Below are positions 45,601-48,535 of a stretch of 64,000 nt of DNA, piece by piece. The DNA is from Pseudoips prasinana (Eukaryota > Arthropoda > Insecta > Lepidoptera > Nolidae), in NCBI GenBank assembly GCA_951640165.1, contig OX621253.1, positions 28,057,469 through 28,121,468 of the forward strand. Reading direction: 5' to 3'. The notes beneath the pieces were generated by a model that saw only the letters and a program-made list of their open reading frames with translations, did no database searches and was not told the origin of the DNA. The stretch's first letter is position 1. The number at the start of each line of letters is the position of its first letter. A program made the translations under genes and the position numbers.

Positions 45601-48535
45601 CATATTTAAGCAAGGTTTAAACCAGGGGCCGACGTAGTTTAAATTTTGACATGGCTTAATCGCGGGTCAAAGTTAAATCGTGTTTTTAAATGAAAAGTTT
45701 GATAAACCATGGTTGAGCGGCCGGCTTAAATTTAAGTAGCGTTTTTAAATAAGACTGCTAGAGTTCTTGGGAGGTGTAACCAATGATATTGTATATAACA
45801 TACGTTACATTCATAGTTACTGACATTTAAAATATGTTGGCGCTTGTATATATATACATGCATACATACCGTTATGGTAAAGACAGCACTAAGCAGGGTA
45901 TGGCCGCTTTTAAAATTGACTACTTTAGCTGGGAAAAGCTCGCCGAAAATAGAGTTGAATGGCGCAAACGTGTAGTGGAGGGTCGTAAGATCTGTGATGA
46001 AGCCTGGTTCGGAGTTCTTACTGATAAGAGACAGAAGCGACATGAAAGCGGCTCGGCACCAACCGCCGCAAACTTCTCTTGTCAGGCCTGCGGCAGGCTA
46101 TGTCGCTCTCGCATCGGTTTGTTTAGCCACCATAAGAAATGTCTCTCAGACAATGCGCCGTAAATCGTCTGTAACAGACGCAAAGGCCATATATATGTAT
46201 ACCGTTATGGTGCAACATGTTGATAAGTTGCTATAATGAATACTGCGAAAGATGGGATAGTCATGTAAATAAAAGAGATAGATATCATTTAAAAAATTGC
46301 GCTTCTAATGTTAAGCTTGTCTTGCTTGTGTTGATATTGTTAAGCGTCGCCCTGCTCAGCGCGGACTGAAGACAAAACTTCCCAATTGGGACCTTTTTGA
46401 GTCTTCACTTTGAGCGCGCTAGTAACATAATATCTTCCTCTTTTTTATATATAATATCATTGGGTCTAACTTGACAAAATATTCTTCATGGCTTACTTTG
46501 TGTTAGTCTGGAGAACGGCTACTGTATAATGCAGCATAAGGTGTTTACGAAGTTTTTGAAGAAAGTCGATTGAGCGCACGTGCAGTCTTCCATAAGGCTG
46601 GTGAAAAGAGAACTCGTAATTTTGTCGTAGGGTTAATGTCTAGAGTGTAAATTTTACGACTAGTAAAAATCAAGTTCTATTCCCACTCGACGATAAAATA
46701 CAGTTTAGCCACCAATTACTTTTTACACTATATTGTCATGAAATGTACCACTAATGATAGCTTATATAGCCATACGAAAATGTATCATATCCCCTTCCAA
46801 CTATGTTTAATTTGGCTTGGCAAATAAAAAATAATGCCTTGCCTTAACGGCCCCACCACACTTCGCAAAAATGAACTCTATTCATGGATAATAACGTCGG
46901 TTTCCAGTTGGCGCACAACAAGGAGTGGGGCTTCCACACGGCGCGCGTCAACTGCGCGGCGTGGAGCCCCGACTCGCGGCGCATCGCGTCGGGCTCGCTG
47001 GACTGCAGCGTCATCATCTGGAGCGTGGACGCGCCCGCCAAGCATGTTATTATTAAAAGTAAGTCAGCCTCTTAATGGGAGTGGCAACACTAAGTAGGCA
47101 GATTCCCACAATCTGGACTAGTTTGCTTGCTTGTTGTATGGGCAGTGGTTACCCTGGTATCAGAGTTCTTCTAGCCGCCCAGTAGGCCTCTGACATGGCT
47201 TTACGACTGTTGCCTAATGGCTACAACCGGGACCGACGGCTTGACGTGCCCTCCGAAGCACGGAGACGCACACAATTTAAACCACTTTGGCGGTCACCCA
47301 TCTATGGACTGACCGCGAGCCTGGTTGCTTAACCTCGCCAATCACTTACGGACCGGTGAGAGCATCTGGCTATGGGCGCCTCGATTGGACTAGTTTATTA
47401 TACAGATCTTGTTGTAACCAGAAACAATTATCGTGCATTGCGGGCCGATTGGCGTGGTTGGAAGATTCTTTCTTTCTTTTCACGCCGCAGGTTGTAGGTT
47501 CAATATCGACCCAGGACACATATTTATGTGCATGAAAATGTCTGTTTGTCTTGCGTTTGGGTGGTATATTTATATAAATATGTACCTACAAAAGAAAAGT
47601 AGTATATGTAGTATCAGTTATCTGGTTTCCATAGTACAAGCTATGCTTAGTTTGGGATCAGATGGCCGTGTGTAAATAATGTCCCAGGATATTATAATAT
47701 TATTATTTAAGCACTTATGCCATTCCATTTCCGTTTTAATATCTATTTAAGTCAAATTTAGCAGCCCATTTGTTAGGACCCTTAATTTATACCCTTTTTG
47801 GTGGTTTTTCAACTTAGTTGCAATTTTCTCATTCTGTCCCTAGCTTTATTTTGGAGGGAAATGATACTACTTTTTCCAACTCTTTGTTTCTCTCCAATTA
47901 AATTAGTGGCGAAATTTATAACAGTTTAAATGATTACCCGATAATTTGCAGTAATTGATGTGAAGATCAAATTTCTGAACACTTCAACATTATGTCAGCC
48001 GTAAAACGGTGTACTGCTGCTCAGGGTATATTTCTTTGTGTGCCACTGTTGAATTTGGTTCACAGAAAGAGATGTTAAAAAAAGACGCTCGAATATTATA
48101 TCTGAATGACGATCTGTTGATCTTTTGTTGTAACAGATTTTTCTCAGTTTGTTAGTAGATAGCGCTCCTTTAGATTCATCCACTATTTTTATTACGCCTT
48201 TTATGAATTGATTTTATTGTGGTGCCCCTACAATCCATCCTTTACCGACCGTTTATAATTAATTTCCATAGAAAACGGTGCCTGACATAACTGCCACCTT
48301 TCGACCTTGTCCAATAAGTTGTTTATAGCATTTCGTCTCAGCTATAAATTGAAGGAAAAGATATTTTTTTCGTGTTTAGACGGTTGATCCAAACGGAGGG
48401 TATTAAGTATATTGTTCGGTTACAGATGCGCACCCGCAGAGCCAGATCACGGGCGTGGCGTGGCTGGACGACGAGAGCGTGGTGTCGGTGGGGCAGGACG
48501 GCAACACGCGCGGCTGGGCCGTGCCCAAGGCCTAG
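6601..48535 (+). CDS. flr: Actin-interacting protein 1 (AIP1/WDR1, flare), 13 coding exons
   Basis: AIP1 binds cofilin-decorated actin filaments and drives their disassembly in the cytoplasm. Joining 6601-6616, 6739-6951, 28771-28918, 32609-32789, 33700-33819, 35120-35284, 35909-36116, 37793-37921, 40720-40826, 42156-42258, 43705-43877, 46908-47058 and 48426-48535 gives 1824 nt: 607 codons plus TAG, the usual AIP1 length (about 605-611). Every junction keeps frame with GT-AG introns. Signature stretches are [97 protein letters not shown] and [15 protein letters not shown]-type strand ends (IRIWD, IFLYD, CAVWD, ITAWT, VHIYT, VIIWS) fit the family's two seven-bladed propellers. Introns range from 122 bp to 21.8 kb and are packed with repeats, yet no exon is damaged. 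Exon boundaries are read by eye; identity is secure. Confidence 0.96.
6739..6951 (+). CDS. flr: AIP1 exon 2
   Basis: It encodes residues 6-77: the conserved N-terminal [12 protein letters not shown] strand and the first WD blade. The acceptor is TCCTCAG and the donor GTAAGG at 6952. The last base is the first of Asp77, completed 21.8 kb downstream. Confidence 0.95.
7538..7645. repeat. Perfect 51-bp palindrome with 6-bp loop
   Basis: Arms 7538-7588 and 7595-7645 are exact reverse complements by eye, with GTAGGT between them. It lies in AIP1 intron 2 and matches no repeat family I recognise elsewhere in the window. Confidence 0.9.
7646..9084. other. AIP1 intron 2, AT-rich, nothing recognised
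   Basis: There are no supported coding exons. Only a short RTE-like 3' remnant (GTTCAGCAGTGGACATC then ATGATGATG) is visible near 8265-8310. Confidence 0.35.
9236..9392 (-). repeat. Repeat family P, truncated copy
   Basis: On the minus strand the copy begins CCAAGTGCGAGTCGGA and GGGTTCCGTA and runs to the TGAGATACAGC block. Fuller copies are at 12717 and 42662. Confidence 0.6.
9727..9910 (+). mobile_element. SINE family A copy
   Basis: A tRNA-like head with B box GGTTCGAGTCC is followed by the ACTATTTGTGT central block, the GTTCTGAATCT block and the GTAAAGTACCC 3' region. It is diverged from the other copies. Confidence 0.7.
9929..10107 (+). repeat. Repeat family R copy
   Basis: It begins at the TAGCTGTGCCCCGCGGTTTT motif, which is hairpin-forming with ACCCGCG, and ends TTTATAATATTAGTGTGAT. 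The interior has GTTTCATCAAAATCCAT. There are about a dozen copies or fragments of this family in the window. Confidence 0.7.
10735..10797 (+). mobile_element. RTE-type LINE 3' tail fragment
   Basis: GGCCAGCAGTGGACGTCTTT is followed by GGCTGATATGATGATGATG: only the last codons and the ATG-repeat tail remain. Confidence 0.6.
10884..11022 (+). mobile_element. 140-bp MITE (AGACGCCAGC family)
   Basis: Its ends form an inverted repeat of about 36 bp (left ACAGACACCAGCATATCAAG with CTACCCCAATCTG; right the complement). Other copies are at 20752, 23352, 26483 and, in part, 34795. Confidence 0.7.
11330..11930 (+). pseudogene. LINE reverse transcriptase C-terminal remnant with 3' UTR
   Basis: The sequence encodes [14 protein letters not shown] and [11 protein letters not shown], the [13 protein letters not shown] C-terminus of a non-LTR RT. 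A 3' UTR containing GCGATAAGACCGCC follows. A reverse copy of the same family lies at 15455-16080. Confidence 0.65.
12717..12990 (+). repeat. Repeat family P, near full-length copy
   Basis: It runs from CCGACCAAGTGCGAGTCGGA through GGGTTCCGTA, a TATTTATTTTATTTTTTAGT block, TGAGATACAGCC, GACAGACAGACA and GTCCCGTTTTACCCTTTGGG to CAGAACCCTAAAAA. The GGGTTCCGTA near its start and the complementary (G)AACCCT at its end suggest short inverted ends. Confidence 0.7.
13155..13410 (-). mobile_element. RTE-like LINE remnant, reverse orientation
   Basis: It starts with the reverse of the 3' end (AGTCCACTGCTGAACAAAAG) and continues through diverged sequence containing GCCACGCTTGGCAGAC, a block also found at 51555-51770. 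Confidence 0.5.
13453..13790 (-). mobile_element. SINE family D copy (tRNA-headed)
   Basis: Read on the minus strand, the head has TGGGTCTAGCGGTAGC (A-box-like) and CTGGGTTCAAATCCCGGG (B box). It is followed by AGTGATTTTGGGACTTTT, and the 3' end carries GGCCGAAATTCGGCTAG. Copies are also at 37933 and 44625. Confidence 0.7.
14093..14272 (+). repeat. Repeat family R copy
   Basis: It has a CTAGATGTGCCCACGATTTTA start, an ATTGTAATCGTTCCAGCCG interior and a CGCCTTTATATTAGTGTGAT end. Confidence 0.6.
15023..15197 (+). repeat. Repeat family R copy
   Basis: It starts AGCTGTGCCTCGCGG and ends CCTTTATAATATTAGTGTG, like the copy at 9929. Confidence 0.65.
15361..16413. mobile_element. TIR element (GGTTGCCAAC ends) split by a LINE insertion
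   Basis: The left end AGGGTTGCCAACT at 15361 and the right end AGTTGGCAACC at 16413 are inverted. Both inner flanks contain AGTATTTTA/ATACTATTTTAT blocks. A reverse LINE copy occupies about 15455-16080 between them. Boundaries are approximate. Confidence 0.4.
15818..16078 (-). pseudogene. LINE reverse transcriptase C-terminal fragment
   Basis: The minus strand encodes 86 residues containing [25 protein letters not shown] and [20 protein letters not shown], ending in VKDHYLSLS. The [17 protein letters not shown] motif is characteristic of the end of non-LTR RTs. The 3' UTR extends left to about 15455 and includes the reverse of the block at 11867-11880. Confidence 0.7.
16520..16925. repeat. 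Partly duplicated SINE D/SINE C junction
   Basis: A SINE D fragment (about 16520-16690, minus) abuts a SINE C fragment. The junction CAAAGACTTCGGG...ACGGAGAAA...CCCACCCAGGACAG occurs twice, at about 16683-16760 and 16791-16867. The two copies differ in a few bases. Confidence 0.55.
17465..18036 (+). repeat. Repeat family R, long composite copy with internal palindrome
   Basis: It starts TAGCTGTGCCCCGCGGTTTT and carries the longer interior with GTAGGTGATAGCGTGATAAT and TAGCCTATATGTTGACCCG. It then shows two successive CCAGGGTG...CCTTTATA 3' ends, a tandem partial duplication. A 59-bp palindrome lies at 17707-17765. Confidence 0.65.
17707..17765. repeat. Near-perfect palindrome, 28-bp arms, 3-bp loop
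   Basis: Arms 17707-17734 and 17738-17765 are reverse complements with one A/G mismatch, centred on GAT. It sits inside a family R repeat. Confidence 0.85.
18537..18800 (+). mobile_element. LINE 3' fragment (TTCCCGGCACAGAAAG family)
   Basis: GGTTCCCGGCACAGAAAGAA leads to GTGGACGTTATCAGGCTGAT and a GATGATGATGA tail. A related diverged copy is at 20500-20690. The tail resembles RTE-type ends. Confidence 0.5.
18965..19152 (-). repeat. Repeat family R, variant copy
   Basis: Read in reverse it starts at the ACTAGCTGTGCCCCGCGG motif. Its interior has CTGACGCTATAACTCCAGAA, which it shares almost exactly with the copy at 33478-33674. Confidence 0.65.
19745..19805 (+). repeat. 3' tail fragment of the 5S-headed SINE
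   Basis: GAGGCCTACTGGGCGGCTTG, a diverged CAACTCAGACA block and AACCACTGCTTATAC match the 3' half of the SINE at 47121-47382. The 5S-like head is absent. Confidence 0.5.
20500..20690 (+). mobile_element. LINE 3' fragment related to 18537-18800
   Basis: GGTTTCCGGCTTGGAAAGAA leads to GGGAGGCCGATGACCAGTAA, diverged and shortened. Confidence 0.45.
20752..20878 (+). mobile_element. 140-bp MITE copy, right end truncated
   Basis: The left TIR ACAGACGCCAGCACATCAAG and the conserved interior AAGTGAACCTTAT are intact. The right end stops at GGATGTGCTG. Confidence 0.65.
21955..22107 (+). mobile_element. RTE-type LINE 3' coding fragment
   Basis: It encodes [16 protein letters not shown] and [20 protein letters not shown] with frame and substitution damage, the same C-terminus as in the 41345-41915 copy. 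Confidence 0.6.
22263..22463 (+). mobile_element. SINE family A, best full-length copy
   Basis: A box GTGGCGCAGCGG and B box GGGTTCGTGTCCC are spaced as in a tRNA. The central block ACTATTTGTGTGAACC, the AGTTGTTCAGAGTCTGGATG block and the GTAAAGTACCCTGCGATACA 3' region follow, then a TTTTTAAAAAAG end. Confidence 0.8.
22983..23275 (-). mobile_element. 5S-rRNA-headed SINE, copy 1
   Basis: Read on the minus strand the head (about 23190-23268) carries GGTTAAGCAACTAGGCTCG and the GATGG block of the 5S internal promoter in damaged form. The 3' half is inverted and duplicated (see 23017-23107). The tail is TAAGTAAGTAAG. Confidence 0.7.
23017..23107. repeat. Perfect 43-bp palindrome with 5-bp loop inside a SINE
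   Basis: Arms 23017-23059 and 23065-23107 are exact reverse complements around GGGTA. With one mismatch the pairing extends to about 23010 on the left. Confidence 0.9.
23352..23497 (-). mobile_element. 140-bp MITE copy, both TIRs intact
   Basis: It begins GTACAGACGCCAGTACATCC and ends with the complement GGCGTCTGTAC. The interior is in reverse orientation to the copies at 10884 and 26483. Confidence 0.75.
23755..23900 (-). repeat. Repeat family R fragment fused to family P fragment
   Basis: In reverse the piece ends with the CACACTAATATT...AAAGGCGAAAGTTTG block of family R. It adjoins a family P fragment at 23907. Confidence 0.5.
23907..24113 (+). repeat. Repeat family P, 5'-truncated copy
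   Basis: It runs from CTTAAATATTTATTTTATTT through GACAGACAGACAGAC to GGTCCCGTTTTACCCTTTGG and GGTACGGAACCCTAAAAA. Confidence 0.65.
24240..24470 (-). mobile_element. SINE family A copy with internal inverted duplication
   Basis: The reverse-oriented copy runs from the 3' region (CGCGGGGTACTTTAC) to the head (CACGTGCAGTC). A near-perfect foldback of the central block lies at about 24335-24402. Confidence 0.7.
24335..24402. repeat. Foldback of SINE A central block, about 30-bp arms
   Basis: GGGTCACACAAATAGTTGTC and its complement flank a GC-rich centre (GCGGC...GCCGC). One extra C interrupts the left arm. Confidence 0.8.
24715..25022 (+). repeat. Repeat family R copy
   Basis: It starts TAGCTGTGTCCCGCGG and has the long interior with TAGCCTATATGTTGACCCG. 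It ends near ACGATTTTATTATATGTATA. Confidence 0.65.
25467..25724 (-). mobile_element. 5S-rRNA-headed SINE, copy 2 (full length)
   Basis: On the minus strand the head has GGTTAAGCAACTAGGCTCG, CGCGGTCAGTCCC and GATGGGTGACCGCC. The body has CTCCGTGCTTCGGAGGGCAC and TCCCGGTTGTAGCCG, and the 3' end TACTGGGCGGCTTGAACA then GATAAGTAA. Confidence 0.8.
25852..26113. mobile_element. MITE with TAGGGTT ends
   Basis: The left end TAGGGTTTCCATTCGTCCGG and the right end GATGACAACCCTA are inverted with mismatches. The interior is unusually GC-rich (GCCGCCGCGCCGC) and non-coding. Confidence 0.4.
26483..26628 (+). mobile_element. 140-bp MITE copy
   Basis: ACAGACGCCAGCACATCAAG at the left and GATGTGCTGGCGTC then GTCTGTAC at the right. 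It has a 3-bp duplication (GTC) in the right TIR. Confidence 0.75.
26640..27308. other. AIP1 intron 2, nothing recognised
   Basis: This is mixed AT-rich sequence without a supported ORF, TIR or copy of the local families. Confidence 0.35.
27309..27564 (-). mobile_element. SINE family B copy (tRNA-headed)
   Basis: On the minus strand it starts GGTCACCGTAGCCTAGTTGG (A-box-like) with B box GGGTTCGAATCCCGG. The AATATTTGTGTGATGAGCAC block, TTGTTTCTGAGTCATGGATG and the CCATAGTACAAGC...TTAGTTTGGGG tail follow, ending in an ATT repeat. It is nearly identical to 33215 and 36859, so the family is young. Confidence 0.8.
28480..28660 (-). repeat. tRNA-like foldback element, copy 1
   Basis: It carries TAATCGTCCGGCGGGTCTCG, ACCATCTACCAATCCGGGGT and CTTCCGGAGG. 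In reverse these give a D-arm-like TAGCTTAACGTAGAGC and a B-box-like GGTTC. The better copy is 40035-40246. Confidence 0.55.
28771..28918 (+). CDS. flr: AIP1 exon 3
   Basis: It encodes residues 77-126, including [23 protein letters not shown] and GEGRER. The acceptor is a long pyrimidine tract ending TTTCTTTCAG and the donor GTAAGG. Confidence 0.96.
28970..29035 (+). repeat. 3' tail fragment of the 5S-headed SINE
   Basis: TTTGAACAACTCTGGGTAAC, then CGCTGCCATACGCTAAGCAA, match the SINE 3' end, including the TAAGCAA tail unit. It starts about 50 bases after AIP1 exon 3. Confidence 0.55.
29280..29440 (-). mobile_element. Diverged RTE-like LINE remnant
   Basis: It starts TCATATCATCCTAAAAGCCG and CTCCACTGTTAGACAAAGGC, the reverse of an RTE 3' end. 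The rest is too diverged to place. Confidence 0.4.
29637..29834 (+). mobile_element. SINE family A copy with short target duplication
   Basis: The B box GGGTTCGAGTCCC, the central block and the 3' region are intact. ATGCAT occurs just before the head and just after the AAAAAAA end, a plausible short target duplication. Confidence 0.75.
30115..30345 (-). mobile_element. SINE family C copy with palindromic duplication
   Basis: The reverse-oriented copy has CCATCTGATCCCATATTAAG at its tail and the CACACAAATATCTGTCCTGG block at its head end. The GAGCTTGTACTATGGAAACC block is present in both orientations, forming a palindrome at about 30152-30198. Confidence 0.65.
30152..30198. repeat. Palindrome of about 20-bp arms in SINE C
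   Basis: AGAGCTTGTACTATGGAA and its complement flank CCGG. It is perfect by eye and creates a short cruciform-capable sequence. Confidence 0.8.
30640..30903 (-). mobile_element. SINE family C-related copy, diverged
   Basis: It has ATCTGATCCCAAACTATGCA at the tail and GGGTGGGGATCGAACCC (reverse of a B box) near the head, with the usual spacing. Confidence 0.6.
31153..32227. mobile_element. TIR element with 41-bp ends and TA duplication, carrying a nested retroelement
   Basis: The left end CAGTCTATTTTTCCTTACTT (31153 on) and the right end (to 32227) are inverted over about 40 bp with one mismatch. TA flanks both sides (31151-31152, 32228-32229). There is no transposase ORF. A younger GC-rich retroelement interrupts it at 31260-31701. 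Confidence 0.7.
31260..31701 (+). mobile_element. Young polyadenylated retroelement insertion with 15-bp target duplication
   Basis: This GC-rich insert ends in a run of about 16 A, and AGGTATGAACATCTT flanks it on both sides (31245-31259, 31702-31716). It contains a stem AACCTGCTGTAGCTCAGGTT near 31399. No protein family is recognisable, so it is either a SINE or a 5'-truncated LINE 3' UTR. A reverse copy lies at about 60655-61165. Confidence 0.75.
32240..32360. repeat. tRNA-like foldback element, diverged copy
   Basis: ATCATAAATTTGATCTGCCG and its partial complement GATTAAATTTATGATTATT frame a short interior with CTCCTCCGGATG, as in the 40035-40246 copy. Confidence 0.45.
32365..32545 (-). 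repeat. LINE-like remnant
   Basis: CATACGAACATAGACACGCC...GAGAGGGGTAGGCAGAG, CATTTGTCACGATCTTTGCA and CCTGCCCTTTCTTGAGAAGG have the look of a LINE remnant common in moth genomes. I base this on general recollection, not on a protein match. Confidence 0.35.
32609..32789 (+). CDS. flr: AIP1 exon 4
   Basis: It encodes residues 126-186 ([20 protein letters not shown] to FKCTKQ). The acceptor is TTCATAG, an uncommon TAG type, and the donor GTAAAT. Confidence 0.95.
32870..33090 (-). mobile_element. Probable diverged SINE family D copy
   Basis: AACACAGGTGCAATTTATAT, CGCTTTACGTGCTC, GCCAACTTTCTGACTT and CCCCAATAACACTTTTTGAA follow the order of SINE D but with many changes. Confidence 0.4.
33215..33465 (-). 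mobile_element. SINE family B copy
   Basis: It is nearly base-for-base the same as the copy at 27309-27564, including the GGATTCGAACCCAGG B-box complement. It sits about 430 bases after AIP1 exon 4. Confidence 0.8.
33478..33674 (-). repeat. Repeat family R, variant copy
   Basis: The reverse-oriented copy ends in ACCGCGGGGCATAGCTAGT. It shares the CTGACGCTATAACTCCAGAA interior with 18965-19152 and ends about 25 bases before AIP1 exon 5. Confidence 0.65.
33700..33819 (+). CDS. flr: AIP1 exon 5
   Basis: It encodes residues 187-226 ([15 protein letters not shown] to ELKGE), one WD blade ending IFLYD. Splice sites are TTTACAG and GTACGT; both ends are phase 0. Confidence 0.95.
34795..34878 (+). 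mobile_element. 140-bp MITE, left-truncated fragment
   Basis: It keeps the interior (AACCTTATACTTTTGTGACA) and the right TIR (GATGTGCTGGCATCTGTAC). Confidence 0.6.
35120..35284 (+). CDS. flr: AIP1 exon 6
   Basis: It encodes residues 227-281 ([15 protein letters not shown] to VENQQ), including the canonical blade end CAVWD. Splice sites are TCTCCAG and GTAATA. Confidence 0.95.
35380..35857 (-). repeat. Repeat family R-like sequence
   Basis: In reverse it ends with ACTAACTATGCTCCGCGG... and includes the TATACTATAAATGCGAAAGT block. The middle contains a second diverged copy (GATTTTAATGAAACTGTACA). Confidence 0.5.
35909..36116 (+). CDS. flr: AIP1 exon 7
   Basis: It encodes residues 282-351 ([14 protein letters not shown] to ISTG), the last blade of the first propeller and the crossover into the second. 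Splice sites are TCTACAG and GTAAGT. Confidence 0.95.
36214..36256. repeat. 14-bp-arm hairpin next to the minisatellite
   Basis: GTTGATTCCACGCC and GGCGTGGAATCAAC pair around about 11 bases. It lies at the left side of the inserted block. Confidence 0.8.
36305..36647 (+). repeat. Minisatellite of about 74-bp units in alternating A/B order
   Basis: Each unit runs AACTAGTT...ATTTATCAACCTATTTCATT, then CAAAACGGTCGCACGTT or GCGAAACGGTCGCACGTT. Units alternate between a form with GATACCTATACGC and a form with ATAGATGCGAAA, giving A-B-A-B-A(partial), a higher-order period of about 148 bp. Confidence 0.85.
36800..37170 (-). mobile_element. Reverse SINE A copy split by SINE B
   Basis: GACGGACACAAAGTACATCC to GGGTCACACAAAT is a reverse SINE A central part. 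After the SINE B insert (36859-37100) it continues ATAGTTGTCTAGTGCGG...ATCGAACCCGGG with the B box in reverse. Confidence 0.65.
36859..37100 (-). mobile_element. SINE family B copy inserted in SINE A
   Basis: It is almost identical to the copies at 27309 and 33215 (with a short ACTT deletion near 36965). Its position inside a SINE A shows that B was active after A. Confidence 0.8.
37280..37735 (+). mobile_element. RTE-type LINE 3' coding fragment with a tiny retro-insertion
   Basis: It encodes the C-terminal order seen at 41345-41915 ([29 protein letters not shown]-like and [13 protein letters not shown]), broken by stops. An 89-bp T-rich insertion interrupts it at 37482-37570. It ends at GGCTGACATGATGAG, about 55 bases before AIP1 exon 8. 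Confidence 0.65.
37482..37570 (-). mobile_element. Tiny polyadenylated insertion with 10-bp target duplication
   Basis: Twenty-two T followed by about 67 bases, flanked by TGGGGCAGAG on both sides (37471-37480, 37571-37580). In reverse it ends with a hairpin GTTCCC...GGGAAC directly before poly(A), as expected of a strongly 5'-truncated retrotransposition event. Confidence 0.7.
37793..37921 (+). CDS. flr: AIP1 exon 8
   Basis: It encodes residues 351-394 ([16 protein letters not shown] to AKPSAEG), with the conserved TCGIDDSLR motif. Splice sites are GTTTTAG and GTAATT. A SINE D copy starts only about 11 bases into the following intron. Confidence 0.94.
37933..38273 (-). mobile_element. SINE family D copy
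   Basis: In reverse the head contains a TTGGGTCTATCGCTAGCG A-box region and GGGTTCAAATTCCGGG B box. The 3' end is GGCCGACATTCGGCTAGG. It begins 11 bases past the exon 8 donor. Confidence 0.7.
38569..38853 (+). mobile_element. 5S-rRNA-headed SINE, copy 3 (plus strand)
   Basis: The head (38575-38645) has GGTTAAGCAACTAGGCTCGC, GCGGTCAGTCTATAG and GATGGGTGACCACC. The body contains a short duplicated CATGACA...GTAAACATGACAGTA stretch. The 3' end is GGCGGCTTGAACAACTCTG, then ACGATAGGTAAGCAAGCA. Confidence 0.8.
38854..38925 (-). repeat. 5S-headed SINE tail fragment, reverse
   Basis: GTTCAAGCTGTCCAGTAGGA and CTCTAACATGGCTTAACGC match the reverse of the SINE 3' half. It abuts the tail of copy 3. Confidence 0.5.
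38943..39265 (+). repeat. Repeat family R, left arm of a large inverted pair
   Basis: It starts ACTAGCTGTGCCCCGCGG and runs through the long interior to TTTTATTATATGTATAGAT. It pairs with 39296-39626 in opposite orientation. Confidence 0.75.
39296..39626 (-). repeat. Repeat family R, right arm of a large inverted pair
   Basis: It is the reverse complement of the left arm, with scattered differences, ending GCAGGGCACAGCTAGT. About 30 bases separate the arms. The pair lies between AIP1 exons 8 and 9. Confidence 0.75.
40035..40246. repeat. tRNA-like foldback element, best copy
   Basis: The ends TCTCAAAAATGGGAAATCAT and ATTTAATCGTCCGGCGGG are inverted at both sides over about 45 bp. Read on the minus strand, the interior has TAGCTTAACACAGAGCGCC (D-arm-like), ACCCCGGATTGGTAGATGG and GGTTCAAGACCCGCC (B-box-like). 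Confidence 0.65.
40720..40826 (+). CDS. flr: AIP1 exon 9
   Basis: It encodes residues 394-429 ([16 protein letters not shown] to ATVKE). The acceptor is ATTTCAG. The donor GTTCGT is weak at positions +3 and +4 but is the only site that keeps frame into exon 10. Confidence 0.9.
40967..41215 (+). mobile_element. SINE family B copy, plus strand
   Basis: B box GGGTTCGAATCCCGG, AATATTTGTGTGATGAGCAC, CTGAGTCATAGATG and the CCATAGTACAAGCTTTGCTT tail ending in ATTATTATT. Confidence 0.75.
41345..41915 (+). mobile_element. RTE-type LINE 3' coding end, partially duplicated in tandem
   Basis: The second unit (from about 41530) encodes a 150-residue open frame 41420-41872 with [56 protein letters not shown] and LWRSLGEAF, the end of an RTE-clade endonuclease-RT. 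The first unit (41345-41540) repeats the WQWAGH to PPTRWTDDL part. The tail is GGTTGATATGGTGATGATGA. The catalytic domains are absent. Confidence 0.75.
42156..42258 (+). CDS. flr: AIP1 exon 10
   Basis: It encodes residues 430-464 ([19 protein letters not shown] to HVAIGG). Splice sites are TGTGCAG and GTAAGT. A family R repeat starts about 55 bases into the next intron. Confidence 0.93.
42313..42445 (+). repeat. Repeat family R, short fragment
   Basis: ACTAGATGTTGCCCGCGG, TATAAGCTATATTACTGTAA and TTTCATCAAAATCTGTTCCG are recognisable. The 3' end is missing. Confidence 0.55.
42662..42957 (-). repeat. Repeat family P, full-length reverse copy
   Basis: It begins TTTTTAGGGTTCCGTACCCA and ends CGGAACCCTTCGTGCACGAG then CTCGCACTTGG, the reverse of the order at 12717-12990. 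Confidence 0.7.
43575..43690 (+). repeat. Repeat family R, 3' fragment next to exon 11
   Basis: CCAGGGTGTCAGCTAACTCC to CGCCTTTATAATATTAGTCT. It ends 15-20 bases before the exon 11 acceptor, so it supplies sequence close to the polypyrimidine tract. Confidence 0.6.
43705..43877 (+). CDS. flr: AIP1 exon 11
   Basis: It encodes residues 464-521 ([15 protein letters not shown] to LYSTADYK). It is markedly GC-richer than its flanks. Splice sites are TCTCCAG and GTATAG. Confidence 0.95.
44015..44284 (+). mobile_element. SINE family C, best full-length copy
   Basis: A box-like ATTGGCGTGGTTGGTAGA, B box GGGTTCGATTCCC, ATATTTGTGTGCATGAACAT, CTGAGTCTGGGTG and the CCATAGTACAAGCTCTGCTT tail. ATGTAATT occurs on both sides, a probable target duplication. 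Confidence 0.8.
44625..44943 (+). mobile_element. SINE family D copy, plus strand
   Basis: B box GGGTTCAAACTCCGGG, AGTGATTTTGGGACTTTTCT, CCGGTCGTGTCGCTAGGCG and the 3' GGCCGAAATTCGGCTAGGAG. Confidence 0.75.
44944..45865. other. AIP1 intron 11, possible diffuse TIR element
   Basis: CTTATTTAAAA near 45165 and its complement near 45750 frame a region with repeated CTCAACC/GGTTGAG words. The similarity is weak, so I list it as unresolved. Confidence 0.25.
45879..46198 (+). mobile_element. 5'-truncated LINE ending in a zinc-finger C-terminus, 13-bp target duplication
   Basis: ATACCGTTATGGT flanks the insert (45866-45878, 46199-46211). The open frame to about 46163 encodes [25 protein letters not shown] and [19 protein letters not shown], the C2H2-type finger that closes some LINE proteins. 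Only the last ~100 codons remain, and the frame is intact, so the insertion is fairly young. Confidence 0.75.
46908..47058 (+). CDS. flr: AIP1 exon 12
   Basis: It encodes residues 522-572 ([15 protein letters not shown] to AKHVIIK), with the blade end VIIWS. It is strongly GC-rich. Splice sites are TTTCCAG and GTAAGT. Confidence 0.95.
47121..47382 (-). mobile_element. 5S-rRNA-headed SINE, copy 4 (best head)
   Basis: On the minus strand the head reads CCATAGCCAGATGCTCTCAC, CGGTCCGTAAGTGATTGGCG, GGTTAAGCAACCAGGCTCG, CGCGGTCAGTCCATA and GATGGGTGACCGCC. The body and 3' half are as in copy 2, ending in a CAAGCAAGCAAAC tail. It begins 62 bases after AIP1 exon 12. Confidence 0.85.
47440..47708 (+). 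mobile_element. SINE family C copy
   Basis: GATTGGCGTGGTTGG, a damaged B box, ATATTTATGTGCATGAAAAT, CTTGCGTTTGGGTGG and the CCATAGTACAAGCTATGCTT tail. Confidence 0.7.
48426..48535 (+). CDS. flr: AIP1 exon 13 with stop codon
   Basis: It encodes residues 572-607 ([17 protein letters not shown] to WAVPKA) and the TAG at 48533-48535. The acceptor is [17 protein letters not shown] is a hallmark of the AIP1 C-terminus. Confidence 0.95.

Noticed and set aside
45834..46163. Host zinc-finger gene
   Set aside because: The finger is the closing motif of LINE proteins and the block is flanked by a 13-bp target duplication.
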